Notes under the pieces: generated by a model | What the model saw: only the letters and a program-made list of their open reading frames with translations | The model's database searches: none | What the model was told of the DNA's origin: nothing | From: Kitasatospora arboriphila | GTDB taxonomy: Bacteria; Actinomycetota; Actinomycetes; Mycobacteriales; Mycobacteriaceae | Length of the DNA: 64,000 nt | Assembly: GCF_000717275.1 (NCBI RefSeq) | Contig: NZ_JNYV01000012.1 | Coordinates: forward strand, 56,507-120,506 | Direction of reading: 5' to 3' | Shown: in pieces, positions 46,420-55,917 of the stretch | Layout of the letters: each line of letters starts with the position of its first letter | How positions within the stretch are numbered: the first letter of the stretch is position 1 | Made by a program: the position numbers and the translations under genes

Positions 46420-47453
46420 GGCATCATTCCGATCGATTTCAACACGGTTATGAACGATTCGGCGTCACGCCGCGCCAGGTCCCGACCATCGATGGAGATG
46501 TCCGAGAGGTTAATGTCCGGCGACCCCACGAATGGAATGAGTTTGTCGCGGATGACGCGCGTTGCCTGCTCCGTGACGGACTTCGAGTAGATGTCGGAGT
46601 TGGCGATCGAAGCGATCACCGGGGCGATCGCGGCCACCGACTCCTTGATGCGTGAGTACTCCGGATCCACGATCCTGCCCGCGGCCGTAGCGAAATCACG
46701 CAAGTTGGCGATGAGTAGCGCGACGTCGATCAAGGAGTAGCCGAGGCCATAGAAGTTGCGTCCGCCCTTGGTCAGCATCCGGTCGATTCCCGACGGGTCG
46801 TCCAAGATCACTTTCAGAGTCTCATCAGCCGACCTCAACACTACGTCGAGCTGGTCGGTGTTCGAGGAGACCTCCGAGACGGTCTCCAGCGTTGTCCGAT
46901 ACAGGGCGTCGAATTCCTGCGGATCCTTGGGGAACGTGGTGTTCAATGTCGAGATTGCGGTGTGGATTTTGTCGAGCTCACCGCCGCCGAGGACATTCGC
47001 CATCCCGCGCATGACGTCCTCGACATTTGCTGCCGGCTCGGTCCGTGCCAGCGGGATCACCGAACCCGACCGCAGCAACGCACCCGTCGACGGCTCGACT
47101 GGGGGAAGGATGGCAACGTAGATCTCACCAAGGAGAGTGTCTTGACGCAGCTCAGCTCGCGATTCGCCCGGCAGCTGAGTGTTGTTCTTGATGCGAGCTT
47201 TGACGACCGCATGCCCGTTCTCGTACGTGACATCCTCGACGGCTCCGACGCTGAGCCCCTCTGAGAGGACTTTTGCGAGGGCCGGCAGGTTGAGTGCGCT
47301 GGTGAACTCCATCTCGATGTCGTAGCCGTTGCCGTCGGAGGTCCCTATGGTCGGCGGATTGTCGGCGTTGATCCCACACGACGTCACGAACACCATCGCT
47401 GCCATCAGTACGACCATCATGGGTCCGAAGCGTGAGCGGTTGACCGAGATCAT
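46416..47453 (-). CDS. mceE: MceE lipoprotein
   Basis: 345 residues. The lipoprotein signal (VLMAAMVFVTSC, lipidated Cys about residue 26) is a hallmark of the fifth Mce protein, often called LprK in M. tuberculosis. Mce domain: EFTSALNLPALAKVLSEGLS then VGAVEDV, followed by AELRQDTLLGEIYVAILPP and a helical C-terminus. It likely anchors the hexamer to the membrane by its lipid. Shares a base with the mceD stop. Confidence 0.9.
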   Translation of the reverse strand: MISVNRSRFGPMMVVLMAAMVFVTSCGINADNPPTIGTSDGNGYDIEMEFTSALNLPALAKVLSEGLSVGAVEDVTYENGHAVVKARIKNNTQLPGESRAELRQDTLLGEIYVAILPPVEPSTGALLRSGSVIPLARTEPAANVEDVMRGMANVLGGGELDKIHTAISTLNTTFPKDPQEFDALYRTTLETVSEVSSNTDQLDVVLRSADETLKVILDDPSGIDRMLTKGGRNFYGLGYSLIDVALLIANLRDFATAAGRIVDPEYSRIKESVAAIAPVIASIANSDIYSKSVTEQATRVIRDKLIPFVGSPDINLSDISIDGRDLARRDAESFITVLKSIGMMP

Positions 47454-48502
47454 CAGGCCCCTCCCCCCATCATCCCGGCGATCGTCCTTGACGCATCGCC
47501 GGGCCCGCAGACGCCGTTTGCCGCCGACGCGGCGCAGCCACTGACGAGGCTTCGCAAAGGCAGCGACACTGCGAATGCCCGCACGATCGACTTGGCATCG
47601 GGGTGTTTCACGATGAGGTCTGCCGTGCGGGCTGCGACCGCTGCCACCATGTCCGGCTGCTCTCCCATGCCGGCGATGAGCGGAACGGCAGCATCACCGA
47701 TCGCGAATATTGGGGGCCCGAAATCCGATGCGAACCGCGAGAGGATCGGTACGAACGTCCCCGCGTACTCGACTGCCGCGCCGAACGTCTGACCGAACGC
47801 GACGATGACATTGATGGCACCCACGAAGTTGTCGAAGAGGGCGGTCAGCTCTTTGTCGTTCTCGGTTGCCACCCCCGTCAGTGTTGCGAGGTTCCCGACG
47901 ATCCTGCGAATCTGTCCATCCCGCTTGGCCGGGTCGTTGATGAGCGTGGCAGAGTCCTTGATGATCCCGGCCACGTCACCCTGTGTCCCTTCCAGATTGC
48001 GGGCGACGAGCTTGAGGGACTGCAGGACGGCGTCGGTGTTCCTGCCGTTGTCCTTGACCAGGTCCTCGGACAAGTTGCTGATCGAATCGAGCGTCTGACT
48101 GACGCCCAGCGGGGTTCTCGTCTTACTCAACGGAATGCACTGATTCGTCTCATATCGGGCTCCACCGGAGTACGGCTTGCTGAACTCGATCTGACGTTCG
48201 GTCACGATGGACGTCGACACCAGAGTCGCGCCGACGTCGGCAGACAGCGGCACGCTCTTGTCGATCCGCATGTCGATCCTTACACCGGACTGACCTTCAT
48301 TCTGGTGCACCCCGACGACGCTGCCCACCTTCTTGCCGAGCATGGCGACTGCGTTGCCTTTGAAGACGCCCGATGCATCGGTGAACTCTGCGCACAGGGC
48401 GCGCGTGTCGTCGGACGCCGTCCGCCCTATCCCGATACCAGCGACCACCACAACCACCACGGCGATCAGGAGCAGCAGTCTTCGGACCCAGGTGGTCAGC
48501 AT
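47453..48502 (-). CDS. mceD: MceD
   Basis: 349 residues. A hydrophobic segment (LLLLIAVVVVVVAGIGIG, about 9-26), Mce domain (CAEFTDASGVFKGNAVAML, VGSVVGV, FSKPYSGGARYETN), then the long helical needle domain and a Gly/Ala C-terminus with two cysteines (SGCAASAANGVCG). Overlaps mceC by 7 bases. Part of the six-subunit lipid tunnel. Confidence 0.88.
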   Translation of the reverse strand: MLTTWVRRLLLLIAVVVVVVAGIGIGRTASDDTRALCAEFTDASGVFKGNAVAMLGKKVGSVVGVHQNEGQSGVRIDMRIDKSVPLSADVGATLVSTSIVTERQIEFSKPYSGGARYETNQCIPLSKTRTPLGVSQTLDSISNLSEDLVKDNGRNTDAVLQSLKLVARNLEGTQGDVAGIIKDSATLINDPAKRDGQIRRIVGNLATLTGVATENDKELTALFDNFVGAINVIVAFGQTFGAAVEYAGTFVPILSRFASDFGPPIFAIGDAAVPLIAGMGEQPDMVAAVAARTADLIVKHPDAKSIVRAFAVSLPLRSLVSGCAASAANGVCGPGDASRTIAGMMGGGA

Positions 48503-49491
48503 TTGTCGTCACCACTCGGAATGCACACACGAACCTCTGGTTCTGGGGTGGCCGGCGCACCGACCGGCGCCTGGAGGAGGACGCCGAGGCGCTGAGTGAT
48601 CTGATCGACCTGTGTCAGGGCGTTGGAGTAGCCCGGCAGCTCTGTCGACACCTTGTCCAGGAGCGTCTTGAACTGTTGCACGGACGGTTCGATCCCATCG
48701 CGGTACGCCACGAGCGGCCTCGTCAGAAGTTTGAACAGACGCCTGAGATAGTCGAACCCGTCGCGGACGTTTTGAATATCAGGTCCCAGCGTACTGGCCA
48801 GGAAGCTGAGTTGACGGAGAAAGTCGACCAGCACCTGTTTTTGGTCGGCGAAAGCTTTGACGTATTCATCGGATAGAGCGACCGTTTTGTCGAGCTGACC
48901 GTACTGTCGCTCTAGAAGGTCCATCAAACTGCTGGTGTTCCTCAGTGCGTCGGGAATGTTTGTGTTGCCGTCGGAGAACGCATTCTGCAGCAGCGACGCA
49001 GTTTGACGGAGATCGACGCCGTTCACATCACGGAACACCGGCGTCGTCGTCTCGAGTGTGTTCGAGATGTCGTAGGTACTCGATGTCTGAACAAGGGGGA
49101 TTGCCCCTGACAGCGCGGTCGGTCCTGACCCTGGGTCCAGATCGAGAACTCGCCCGCCGATCGGCGTGATCAGGCGAACCGCTGCGGTAGCATCCGAACG
49201 GACAGACACCGAGTCGTCGAGTCGGAACTTGACTGTGATAACCGTTCCCGTGAGGTCCACCGACGACACCTTCCCTTGTCTTATCCCCGCTATACGCACC
49301 TGATCACCCGACTCCAGCCCGCCGGTGTTGACCAGTTGGGCCGAGTACACCTTTTGACCGGGCGGTGAGATATACACGGCCCCGGCGATCACCAGACCGA
49401 CCACCACCGTCACCACCACCACACCGGCGACGATGAGGTCGCGTCTGCGTTCGGGCTGGTGATGCGATCGATTTCGATTGAACAACCTCAC
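48496..49491 (-). CDS. mceC: MceC
   Basis: 331 residues from GTG 49491, whose GTGA overlaps the mceB stop; a GTG two codons earlier (49497) is also possible. A basic N-terminus (FNRNRSHHQPERRRD), a membrane segment (LIVAGVVVVTVVVGLVIAGA), Mce domain (YSAQLVNTGGLESGDQVRIA, GKVSSVDL) and the helical domain. C-terminus has Pro/Glu and ends GDDKC. Canonical third subunit of the Mce tunnel. Confidence 0.88.
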   Translation of the reverse strand: MRLFNRNRSHHQPERRRDLIVAGVVVVTVVVGLVIAGAVYISPPGQKVYSAQLVNTGGLESGDQVRIAGIRQGKVSSVDLTGTVITVKFRLDDSVSVRSDATAAVRLITPIGGRVLDLDPGSGPTALSGAIPLVQTSSTYDISNTLETTTPVFRDVNGVDLRQTASLLQNAFSDGNTNIPDALRNTSSLMDLLERQYGQLDKTVALSDEYVKAFADQKQVLVDFLRQLSFLASTLGPDIQNVRDGFDYLRRLFKLLTRPLVAYRDGIEPSVQQFKTLLDKVSTELPGYSNALTQVDQITQRLGVLLQAPVGAPATPEPEVRVCIPSGDDKC

Positions 49492-50492
49492 TGACACACC
49501 ACCAATCGTTGCCCCATAAGCGCAATCTTCGCTGTATCCGGCAGGGGCAGAAGACCTTTCGAACATTGTGCCTCGCTCGGCGTGGAGTTCGTCGCAGCGG
49601 TCAGCGAGTCCATAAGGGGCTTGAGCAGTACCGCACCGTTGAGTAGACCCTCTAACTCCCCGGGTTCTCGCGCCAGACGCTGATAGATCGTCGCGAAACT
49701 CTGGTCGTACGTTGACTCAAGTTGCTCGCCGGTGATGACCGTCTTCGACATGGACCGGTTGACCTCGCGTAGCGACTCTCGCAGCCGGTCACTCACGCGG
49801 CTGAAGGCGTCGACGATCGATCCCAGCTTGTCGACGAGTTCGACCATCTCCGCTGAGCGGCCTTCGAGTTGGTCGGAGACCTGGCCAAGACTCGTCACAA
49901 TATTGGTGATGATCTCAGACCGCTGGTTCCCGTAGGCGGTGATGTTGGCGACCTGCTTGAGAACAGGCGATATACCCCTTCCATCACCTTGAGCAACGCG
50001 CAACAAGTTGGCCTGCAGTTCATTGATCTCGTTGGCGTTAAGCGTGTCGAACACCGGCTTGAACCCGTTGAACAAGGTGGACACATCAAATGAGGGAACA
50101 GTCTTGTCGAGCGCCACCTGTGTGAGTGCCCCCTGTGTTTTTCCCTGTTCCGCACCGATCAATTCGACATATCGCTGTCCCAGAAGATTCTGATAACGCA
50201 CGGCGGCGGTGGTGTTCGATGTGATCGTGACGTCGTCGTTCAGTTGGAAATGAACGACCGCCGTGGCCCCTTTCAGGTCGATCGCCGTCACATAACCGAC
50301 CTTGACCCCTGCCGACCGCACACCGTCGCGAGGCTTGAGCCCGGATGCATCGGAGAAGACCGCAGATCGTTCAGAACTCGCTCCGTCCGAGCTGGGTTCG
50401 AGGATGGCGATGATCACGTAGGTGAGAACGCCGATGACTGCGGTGAACGCGACGATCTTGATGATGGTGGGAGTTAACGACTTGAGCTTCAT
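49488..50492 (-). CDS. mceB: MceB
   Basis: 334 residues. A membrane segment (IIKIVAFTAVIGVLTYVIIA, about 9-30), Mce domain (FSDASGLKPRDGVRSAGVKV then YVTAIDL, RYQNLLGQRYVEL), and the helical region ending DTAKIALMGQRLVVC. Its ATG directly follows the mceA stop, without overlap. The single C-terminal Cys pair (AQCSKG, VVC) could stabilise the tail. Confidence 0.88.
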   Translation of the reverse strand: MKLKSLTPTIIKIVAFTAVIGVLTYVIIAILEPSSDGASSERSAVFSDASGLKPRDGVRSAGVKVGYVTAIDLKGATAVVHFQLNDDVTITSNTTAAVRYQNLLGQRYVELIGAEQGKTQGALTQVALDKTVPSFDVSTLFNGFKPVFDTLNANEINELQANLLRVAQGDGRGISPVLKQVANITAYGNQRSEIITNIVTSLGQVSDQLEGRSAEMVELVDKLGSIVDAFSRVSDRLRESLREVNRSMSKTVITGEQLESTYDQSFATIYQRLAREPGELEGLLNGAVLLKPLMDSLTAATNSTPSEAQCSKGLLPLPDTAKIALMGQRLVVCQ

Positions 50493-51527
50493 CTACCTCG
50501 GTCCTCCTGCTGCAAGCGCGCTCTGCAGCGCAGGTGAGGTCTGCACTATCAGGGCGACCTGAAGTTGCACTCGCTCCCCGACCTGTGGCGTGGCCTTGTC
50601 GATGCTGTCCAGGATCTGCGGGATGGTGTAAACGGTCCGCGCGAGCCCCGATGCCGATCTGGCGACCGGCCTCGCCAAATCGAGGCCGACGTCCAGTAGT
50701 GAACTCAACGCCGGGTAGTTTTTGCTCAACAGTCCTCCGAGTCCGCCGAACAGGACCTCGCCGGTGTCGTTGAGGTTGCCTTTGGTCTGTTTGATGGCCT
50801 CGTCGGTGGCGAAGAAGTCCGCGATGTCGACGTTCATGAGGATGCCCGGAATGAACGGCTTCATGAAGTCGGCAACACCCTCGGACAGGTCTGCCGCGAT
50901 CGCCAAATCCTGGCCCACTGGCCGCTGTTGGACGTCCCGAGTGAGCTGCGCGATCTGGAACATGAGTTTGCCGGTGTCGGCAAACGTTTGGGAATCGTCG
51001 ACCACAAACTTCACCACAGAATTGAACGCTGGCTGATCGAGAGCATTGACCAGCTTGGAAAGTTTTCGAATCAGGGTCGATACCGAAGTTTGTTCGGACT
51101 GCTGCTTGCTCACATAGACACTGCCACCATCACGGATGAGCGCTCCCCGCCCAGGGTCGACAACCTCGAGTGCCGTCGGCCCCAGCGCGCTGGCGGACGT
51201 GTAATTCACCGCCATGCCCTGACTCAACCGGATGTCGTCGTTCGCTCCGGTGAGCTCGATTTTCACATTTGTGCTTTGGTCGCGCACCGACACCGAGGAC
51301 ACCTTGCCCACCGTGAAGCCCCGATACTTCACCTCCGATCCGCTCTTCAATCCGTCACCAATCGCGTCGGTGGTAATCGTCACTGTCTTGTTGTCGTCAT
51401 ATTTTCCGTTCGCGTTGCCCACCAGAAGATAGGCGGCAACCACCACGACGACGAGAACCCCGATCCCACGCAGGGTCAAGTTCGTTCGTGACGGCGCGCG
51501 CCCTGACGGATCTTGAAATACAGCCAC
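50493..51527 (-). CDS. mceA: MceA
   Basis: 344 residues from GTG 51527 (AGGAG upstream). A membrane segment (GIGVLVVVVVAAYLLVG, about 21-38), Mce domain (TDAIGDGLKSGSEVKYRGFT, VGKVSSVSV, YTSASALGPTALEVV) and the helical needle domain. First Mce gene after the two permeases, as in all mce operons. No RGD-like or other adhesion motif noted. Confidence 0.88.
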   Translation of the reverse strand: MAVFQDPSGRAPSRTNLTLRGIGVLVVVVVAAYLLVGNANGKYDDNKTVTITTDAIGDGLKSGSEVKYRGFTVGKVSSVSVRDQSTNVKIELTGANDDIRLSQGMAVNYTSASALGPTALEVVDPGRGALIRDGGSVYVSKQQSEQTSVSTLIRKLSKLVNALDQPAFNSVVKFVVDDSQTFADTGKLMFQIAQLTRDVQQRPVGQDLAIAADLSEGVADFMKPFIPGILMNVDIADFFATDEAIKQTKGNLNDTGEVLFGGLGGLLSKNYPALSSLLDVGLDLARPVARSASGLARTVYTIPQILDSIDKATPQVGERVQLQVALIVQTSPALQSALAAGGPR

Positions 51528-51535
51528 TTAAACTC

Positions 51536-52399
51536 CTAGCCCGAAATCCTGACGCCCGAATCGAAGCCCCACATCAGCAGGGTCAAGATCATGTCCTCCA
51601 CGACGATGATGATGAGACTGCTGCGGATCGCTCGACCAGACGCGCGGCCGACGCCTTCTGCTCCACCGGTGGCGTAGTAGCCCTGGTAGCTGTGGACGAT
51701 GACGACCGATACCACGAAAATTAGGACCTTGATGACTGAGAACACCAGATCCTGCGGTTTGAGGAACGCATTGAAATAGAAGTCGTAGGTGCCACCGGAC
51801 TGACCGTGCATAAGGATGACGACCAGTTTGGCCGCGACGAAACTGAGTATCAGCGTCACGATGTAGAGGGGAATGATAGTGGTGATCGCTGCGACCACGC
51901 GCGTGCTGACGACGTACGGAATCGGCCGCACCGCCATCGACTCGAGTGCGTCGATCTCTTCGGCGATGCGCATAGAACCGATCTCCGCAGTGAGGCGACA
52001 GCCGGCCTGGGCTGCGAAGCCGATCGCGGCGATAATAGGTGCCAACTCCCGAGTGTTGGCGTATGACGAGATGAACCCGGTAAGAGACCCCATCCCCACC
52101 AGGTCCAGCGAGGCGTAGCCCTGAATGCCGATGGATGCCCCCACAGCCATTCCGAGAATGACAAGCACGACCGCGGTACCCCCGCCGACCAGAACAGCGC
52201 CTCGTCCCCAAGCAAACTCATGTATGTACAAAAGCGTCTGTCGTCGATAGGTGGTCGCGACGTGGCGAATTCCTGCGACGGTGTCGATGGTGAACGTGGT
52301 GATGTGCCCGAGTTGTGCAGGGACTTCGGCGAGGGGCGTCACAGCACGCACGATCGGACGAGTGACAGAAGTGAACCGGGTGGATGGTATGGCGGTCAC
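51536..52399 (-). CDS. yrbEB: YrbE permease, B subunit
   Basis: 287 residues from GTG 52399. An MlaE-type permease with about five to six membrane segments; signature loops include YANTRELAPIIAAIGFAAQA and GSMRIAEEIDALESMAV, the latter being the EExDAL coupling helix that meets the ATPase. Ends DSGVRISG. With YrbEA it forms the inner-membrane part of the Mce importer; the energising ATPase MceG is not in this window. Confidence 0.9.
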   Translation of the reverse strand: MTAIPSTRFTSVTRPIVRAVTPLAEVPAQLGHITTFTIDTVAGIRHVATTYRRQTLLYIHEFAWGRGAVLVGGGTAVVLVILGMAVGASIGIQGYASLDLVGMGSLTGFISSYANTRELAPIIAAIGFAAQAGCRLTAEIGSMRIAEEIDALESMAVRPIPYVVSTRVVAAITTIIPLYIVTLILSFVAAKLVVILMHGQSGGTYDFYFNAFLKPQDLVFSVIKVLIFVVSVVIVHSYQGYYATGGAEGVGRASGRAIRSSLIIIVVEDMILTLLMWGFDSGVRISG

Positions 52400-52409
52400 G
52401 TGTTCTCCG

Positions 52410-53222
52410 TCATCCGATGGTCTGCGGGACGAACATAATTGTCAGCTGGGTGATGACCACGTTGATGACGAAGCACGCCACCACCCCCAGGACCACGGTG
52501 GCGTTGACAGATTCGGCCACACCCTTCGGGCCGCCTTTCGTGGACAGACCCCGGTGACATGCGATTGCCACGACCACGAGACCGAACACCACTGACTTGA
52601 TCAGTGCCACCACGATGTCCGCCGACGAGGCAAAGGATGCAAACGAGGAGACGTAACTTCCCGGCGTGATGCCCTGGACGTTGACGCTCAGGATGTAGCC
52701 GGCCACGAGACCGGTAAACACGATGAGCATGCACAACAGCGGAGCGACGATGAGAACCGCGACGAACCGCGGGGCGACGACTCGACGGGCCGGATTGAGT
52801 CCTAGCGTCTCCATGGCATCGATCTCTTCACGGACGGTGCGTGCGCCAAGGTCAGAGGCGATGGCCGACCCTGCCGCACCACCGAGCAGCAGCGCTGTCA
52901 CGATCGGGGCCCCCTGCTGGATGATCCCGAGTCCACCAGCGGCGCCGGCGATGGACGTGGCCCCGACCTGCTGGGTCAGGCTTCCCACCTGCACCGAGAC
53001 GATGACGCCGAACGGGATCGCCACCAGGATCGCCGGCAACGTCGTTACGGTGATGACGAACCAGGTCTGGGTGACAGCCTCCCGAAACGGAAATCGTCCG
53101 GTGACAATGTCATACACGGTCCACCGCAGTGCCTGGCCGGCGAGCATGGTCGTGTTCCCGAAGGTCGCAAGACTATCCGTCGCACGACCAGTGACTCCCG
53201 TAGCGATACTGCTCTCCTTCAT
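52410..53222 (-). CDS. yrbEA: YrbE permease, A subunit
   Basis: 270 residues from ATG 53222; an in-frame ATG at 53252 would add ten residues. MlaE-type permease: VQVGSLTQQVGATSIAGAAG, IVTALLLGGAAGSAIASDLG and TVREEIDAMETLGLNPARR, with the EEIDAM coupling helix. About six membrane segments. First gene of the mce operon; a GATAC-type operator lies just upstream of the start. Confidence 0.9.
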   Translation of the reverse strand: MKESSIATGVTGRATDSLATFGNTTMLAGQALRWTVYDIVTGRFPFREAVTQTWFVITVTTLPAILVAIPFGVIVSVQVGSLTQQVGATSIAGAAGGLGIIQQGAPIVTALLLGGAAGSAIASDLGARTVREEIDAMETLGLNPARRVVAPRFVAVLIVAPLLCMLIVFTGLVAGYILSVNVQGITPGSYVSSFASFASSADIVVALIKSVVFGLVVVAIACHRGLSTKGGPKGVAESVNATVVLGVVACFVINVVITQLTIMFVPQTIG

Positions 53223-53254
53223 ATGGCTGCACAGCCCTTCAATGGTGTGCATCA

Positions 53255-53284
53255 CAGTATCAGGTACTTCGAGTACTTCAATAC
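53255..53284. promoter_or_regulatory. GATAC-type operator before the mce operon
   Basis: CAGTATCAGGTACT (53255-53268) is the reverse complement of AGTACCTGATACTG, matching the sites at 39990 and 62468. A related GAGTACTTCAATAC follows (53271-53284). It overlaps the likely promoter and start region of yrbEA, as expected for repression. Confidence 0.6.
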
Positions 53285-53538
53285 ATGATTCGGAGATTCC
53301 TGCCGGAGTTAGCGCACTGGCCGGGTCAACGTCGGACAGCGAATCGGTGAAGTCGTCCGTCGCCGCATTTACCGAAGCTCTCGGAGACATCGAGCAGCCC
53401 GGCCAGGGCTTCCCCGCCGGATCTCGGGGCGGTCCAATACCAGCAGCGGATGGAACCGAACGTTTTTGGCTCTTCGCAGTTGAGGGTGTAGAGGTGGTCG
53501 GCGCCGCGTGCTGCTCGTTATAGGAATGATCAGGGTGA

Positions 53539-53584
53539 GTGCCCACCGCGCCATCTCGATGACATCGAGGACCATCGTGGTGCG
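53539..53584 (-). mobile_element. Scrap of an IS3-type transposase
   Basis: On the minus strand the frame reads TTMVLDVIEMARWA, close to the MVLDAIEMARW motif after the second catalytic Asp of IS3-family OrfB. Only about 15 codons match. The part of OrfB that would precede it is found at 60330-60885. Confidence 0.35.
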
Positions 53585-53623
53585 ACGACGGGGGTCACAG
53601 GTACCCACCGACGCGGCCCTCGT

Positions 53624-54547
53624 TCAGCAGCGGTCCGAGCGGCGCTGACGTCCACCCACGAGGTTGTCCGTCAAAATACCTTGGTCGCCGAACAACTCCG
53701 AGCGCCAGGTCTTGAGCAGATAGTCTGTGGGGTTGTCGCTGGGATGGAACCCGCGACGCGTGTAGGTTCCTAACTCGCGCAATACATCTCGGTTGATCCA
53801 CGGGTTGGTGCGCATAGCCGCCACGCTTCGCAGAAGACGAACCGGGTTGTACGTGGCGCGATCGGTGAGCATTGACGCCAGCGTGGACACGGTGACAAGT
53901 CCCAGAAACGTGATGTGGATCCCGCGCATCGTGCCGATACGCAGAGCTTCGCTGCCACCGATGGTCCGGTAGACGTCGAACGCCACCGCTTTGTGTTCGA
54001 CCTCCTCGTAGGCGTGCCACAGCAGGAGTCCCCGCACCTCGTCGGAGGTGAGTAGCGCGCGTGCCTCGGTATTCGTGAGGAGCAGAGAGGCCAGGGTCGC
54101 CGTGTAGTGCTCGAGGCCGGCGGTCATGGCCAAGGAGAATTTGTGCGGCGCGTGACGGTAGATCATCGCCAGCGCTCGCTTGGTGAGGCGGTCATTGATC
54201 CGAGTGGGGTAACCCATTTCCTGGAGATGCTCGTTGATCTCGCGGTGCTCGCGTCCGTGTGTAGCCTCTTGGCCGATGAACCCGTCGACCTGCGCCCTCA
54301 ATGTCGCGTGGGCGATCTCATCCTTGTAGTACTTCACCGACCGGATGAAGAAGTCCTCGCCCTCCGGGAAGACCGATGACAGCATGGACACGACGTGACT
54401 CATGATCAGGTCGTCGGAGACATAGTGTCGGTTCATGGAGCCCTGCGGATAGGAGAACTTGATCCGCCTTGCACGGATGGGCGCTGCCTTGAAGTCGACC
54501 ACACCGGCGTCGTCGGTAGAGCTGATGGCGGGTTGCTCCGCGTCCAT
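53624..54547 (-). CDS. Ferritin-like metal-dependent hydrolase (PF10118-like)
   Basis: 307 residues from ATG 54547 (GGAGGA upstream). A helical bundle with repeated Glu/His ligands: DEIAHATLRAQVDGFIGQEA, HGREHREINEHLQEMGY, and LLWHAYEEVEHKAVAFDVY. These mark the predicted metal-dependent hydrolase family PF10118, often found with hydrophobic-compound catabolism genes in actinobacteria. Substrate unknown. It is transcribed towards the mce operon but is separated from it by a promoter region. Confidence 0.75.
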   Translation of the reverse strand: MDAEQPAISSTDDAGVVDFKAAPIRARRIKFSYPQGSMNRHYVSDDLIMSHVVSMLSSVFPEGEDFFIRSVKYYKDEIAHATLRAQVDGFIGQEATHGREHREINEHLQEMGYPTRINDRLTKRALAMIYRHAPHKFSLAMTAGLEHYTATLASLLLTNTEARALLTSDEVRGLLLWHAYEEVEHKAVAFDVYRTIGGSEALRIGTMRGIHITFLGLVTVSTLASMLTDRATYNPVRLLRSVAAMRTNPWINRDVLRELGTYTRRGFHPSDNPTDYLLKTWRSELFGDQGILTDNLVGGRQRRSDRC

Positions 54548-55013
54548 GCTGTCCTCCGGTCCCGTTCCGCCACACCAGAATATGTGTGTCAGCAGCCACA
54601 GCTCGATTCCCAACTATCAGTCCGCAGAGACAGTGTTGTCAATGGTCGATAAGGCCCCGATGGGGGTGCCGCGGTCGGCGAACGCACACTTGATGGCACC
54701 TGCCCAGGCCGAAGTAGACGCCCTGTGGGGCCGCGCCGAAGGACCCCAGCCGGCATAGGCTGACATCGCCAACTTGCGCTACGTACAACGCTCGGCCGAC
54801 CAGCTGCGGCCGCGCGCAGCTGGTGCGCCTGGCCAGCAAGCAGTTTGTCCGGGATCGGGAACTGGACCTGGGTGCTTCAGGGTACTTGAGAGAACTAACC
54901 CGTGAACCGCGATCATTTCGCCCGCCCCACCTCCGGCATGTGGTCTTGTCTCACGACCGCCGGTGCGCTTGGCTCTGATGAGCTATCGAATCCACCTCAC
55001 AGAAGGACACCCA

Positions 55014-55283
55014 ATGCCCAACCAGACCACGTCCGTTCCCGCCGCTGCCGGAGCCGTCTTGGCCGCGACCGGCTTAGCACACTTGGTGGTGCCGCAGGCG
55101 TTTCATGCCATCACCGCGTCGGCGTTCCCGAAGGACACCACCACGTGGACCAAGCGGAACGGGGTCACCGAGGCCGTCGTGGGCACCGCGATCGCGATTC
55201 CGGCGACGCGGAAGGCGGGGCTGGTCGCACTGGGCGCCTACGTTGCGTTCCTCGGTTCGCGGATAGTTCTCGCGAGACGGTGA
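55014..55283 (+). CDS. Small DoxX-like membrane protein
   Basis: 89 residues from ATG 55014, with AGAAGGA 7 bases upstream. Three hydrophobic segments: AAGAVLAATGLAHLVVPQAF, GVTEAVVGTAIAI and AGLVALGAYVAFLGSRIV. The size and N-terminal membrane helix followed by KDTTTW resemble small DoxX-family proteins. The gap 54614-55013 has no other gene that I can support. Confidence 0.6.
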   Translation: MPNQTTSVPAAAGAVLAATGLAHLVVPQAFHAITASAFPKDTTTWTKRNGVTEAVVGTAIAIPATRKAGLVALGAYVAFLGSRIVLARR

Positions 55284-55290
55284 CACTCAC

Positions 55291-55319
55291 CCGGTGCTGG
55301 ACTGATTTCGGTCCACCGG
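55291..55319. terminator. Imperfect hairpin after the small membrane gene
   Basis: CCGGTG...GGAC (55291-55302) pairs with GTCCACCGG (55311-55319) with a small bulge, 8 bases after the stop of the DoxX-like gene. Plausible as a GC-rich terminator for the plus-strand gene. Confidence 0.35.
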
Positions 55320-55406
55320 GAGTTCTGACGGGCCACCGCCGCCGGGTCGATGCCCGGCGGGGCGGTGGGAGATCACGATTGGATCTGTACGTCCCCGACC
55401 CACCAC

Positions 55407-55637
55407 CTACGAGGTGAAGCCGGGGATCGGGTACTGCCCGTTGAGGCTGTGCTGGCCTACGTCGGCGATCTTGTATGCCTCTGGGGCGTGCCGGGTGTGG
55501 GTACGCACGTTGCGCAGAAACGGTCGAAGCCGTACTTGGGATTGATCCCGCGCCGTACCGATCACCTCGAAGATCCCGCTGTTGAGGTTGAGCGCGGCAG
55601 TGGTCGCCAACGCCTTGACCCCGGACACCTTCACCAT
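55407..55637 (-). pseudogene. Fragment of an unidentified gene, possibly frameshifted
   Basis: The minus-strand frame ALATTAALNLNSGIFEVIGT then ARDQSQVRLRPFLRN looks like genuine protein. Upstream, 55640-55900 supplies further protein-like stretches in other frames (GADVAYRRAGLVFVGGSIFT, TLLLQTGLGQVVML). This suggests one decayed gene between FprB and the DoxX-like gene. Family not recognised. Confidence 0.35.
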
Positions 55638-55917
55638 CAGTTCGCCGCGGTCCTCCGGGTGAGAGCATCACCACTTGTCCCAGGCCCGTCTGCAGCAGGA
55701 GCGTCGCTTCGCGGGCGATGGAGTCATCGCCCTTGCAATGCGGTGGTGGATTCGCCGTGGGAGCGAAGCGTGTAGGGATCGTGAAGGTGCACCCCTCGTG
55801 AAGATCGATCCGCCGACGAAGACGAGACCAGCACGACGGTAAGCAACATCGGCCCCCATCCGGGTAGCCGGGTAACCATCCGCCACCTCGTGTCTCAGCA
55901 TGACAGCGGGCTCGTCG

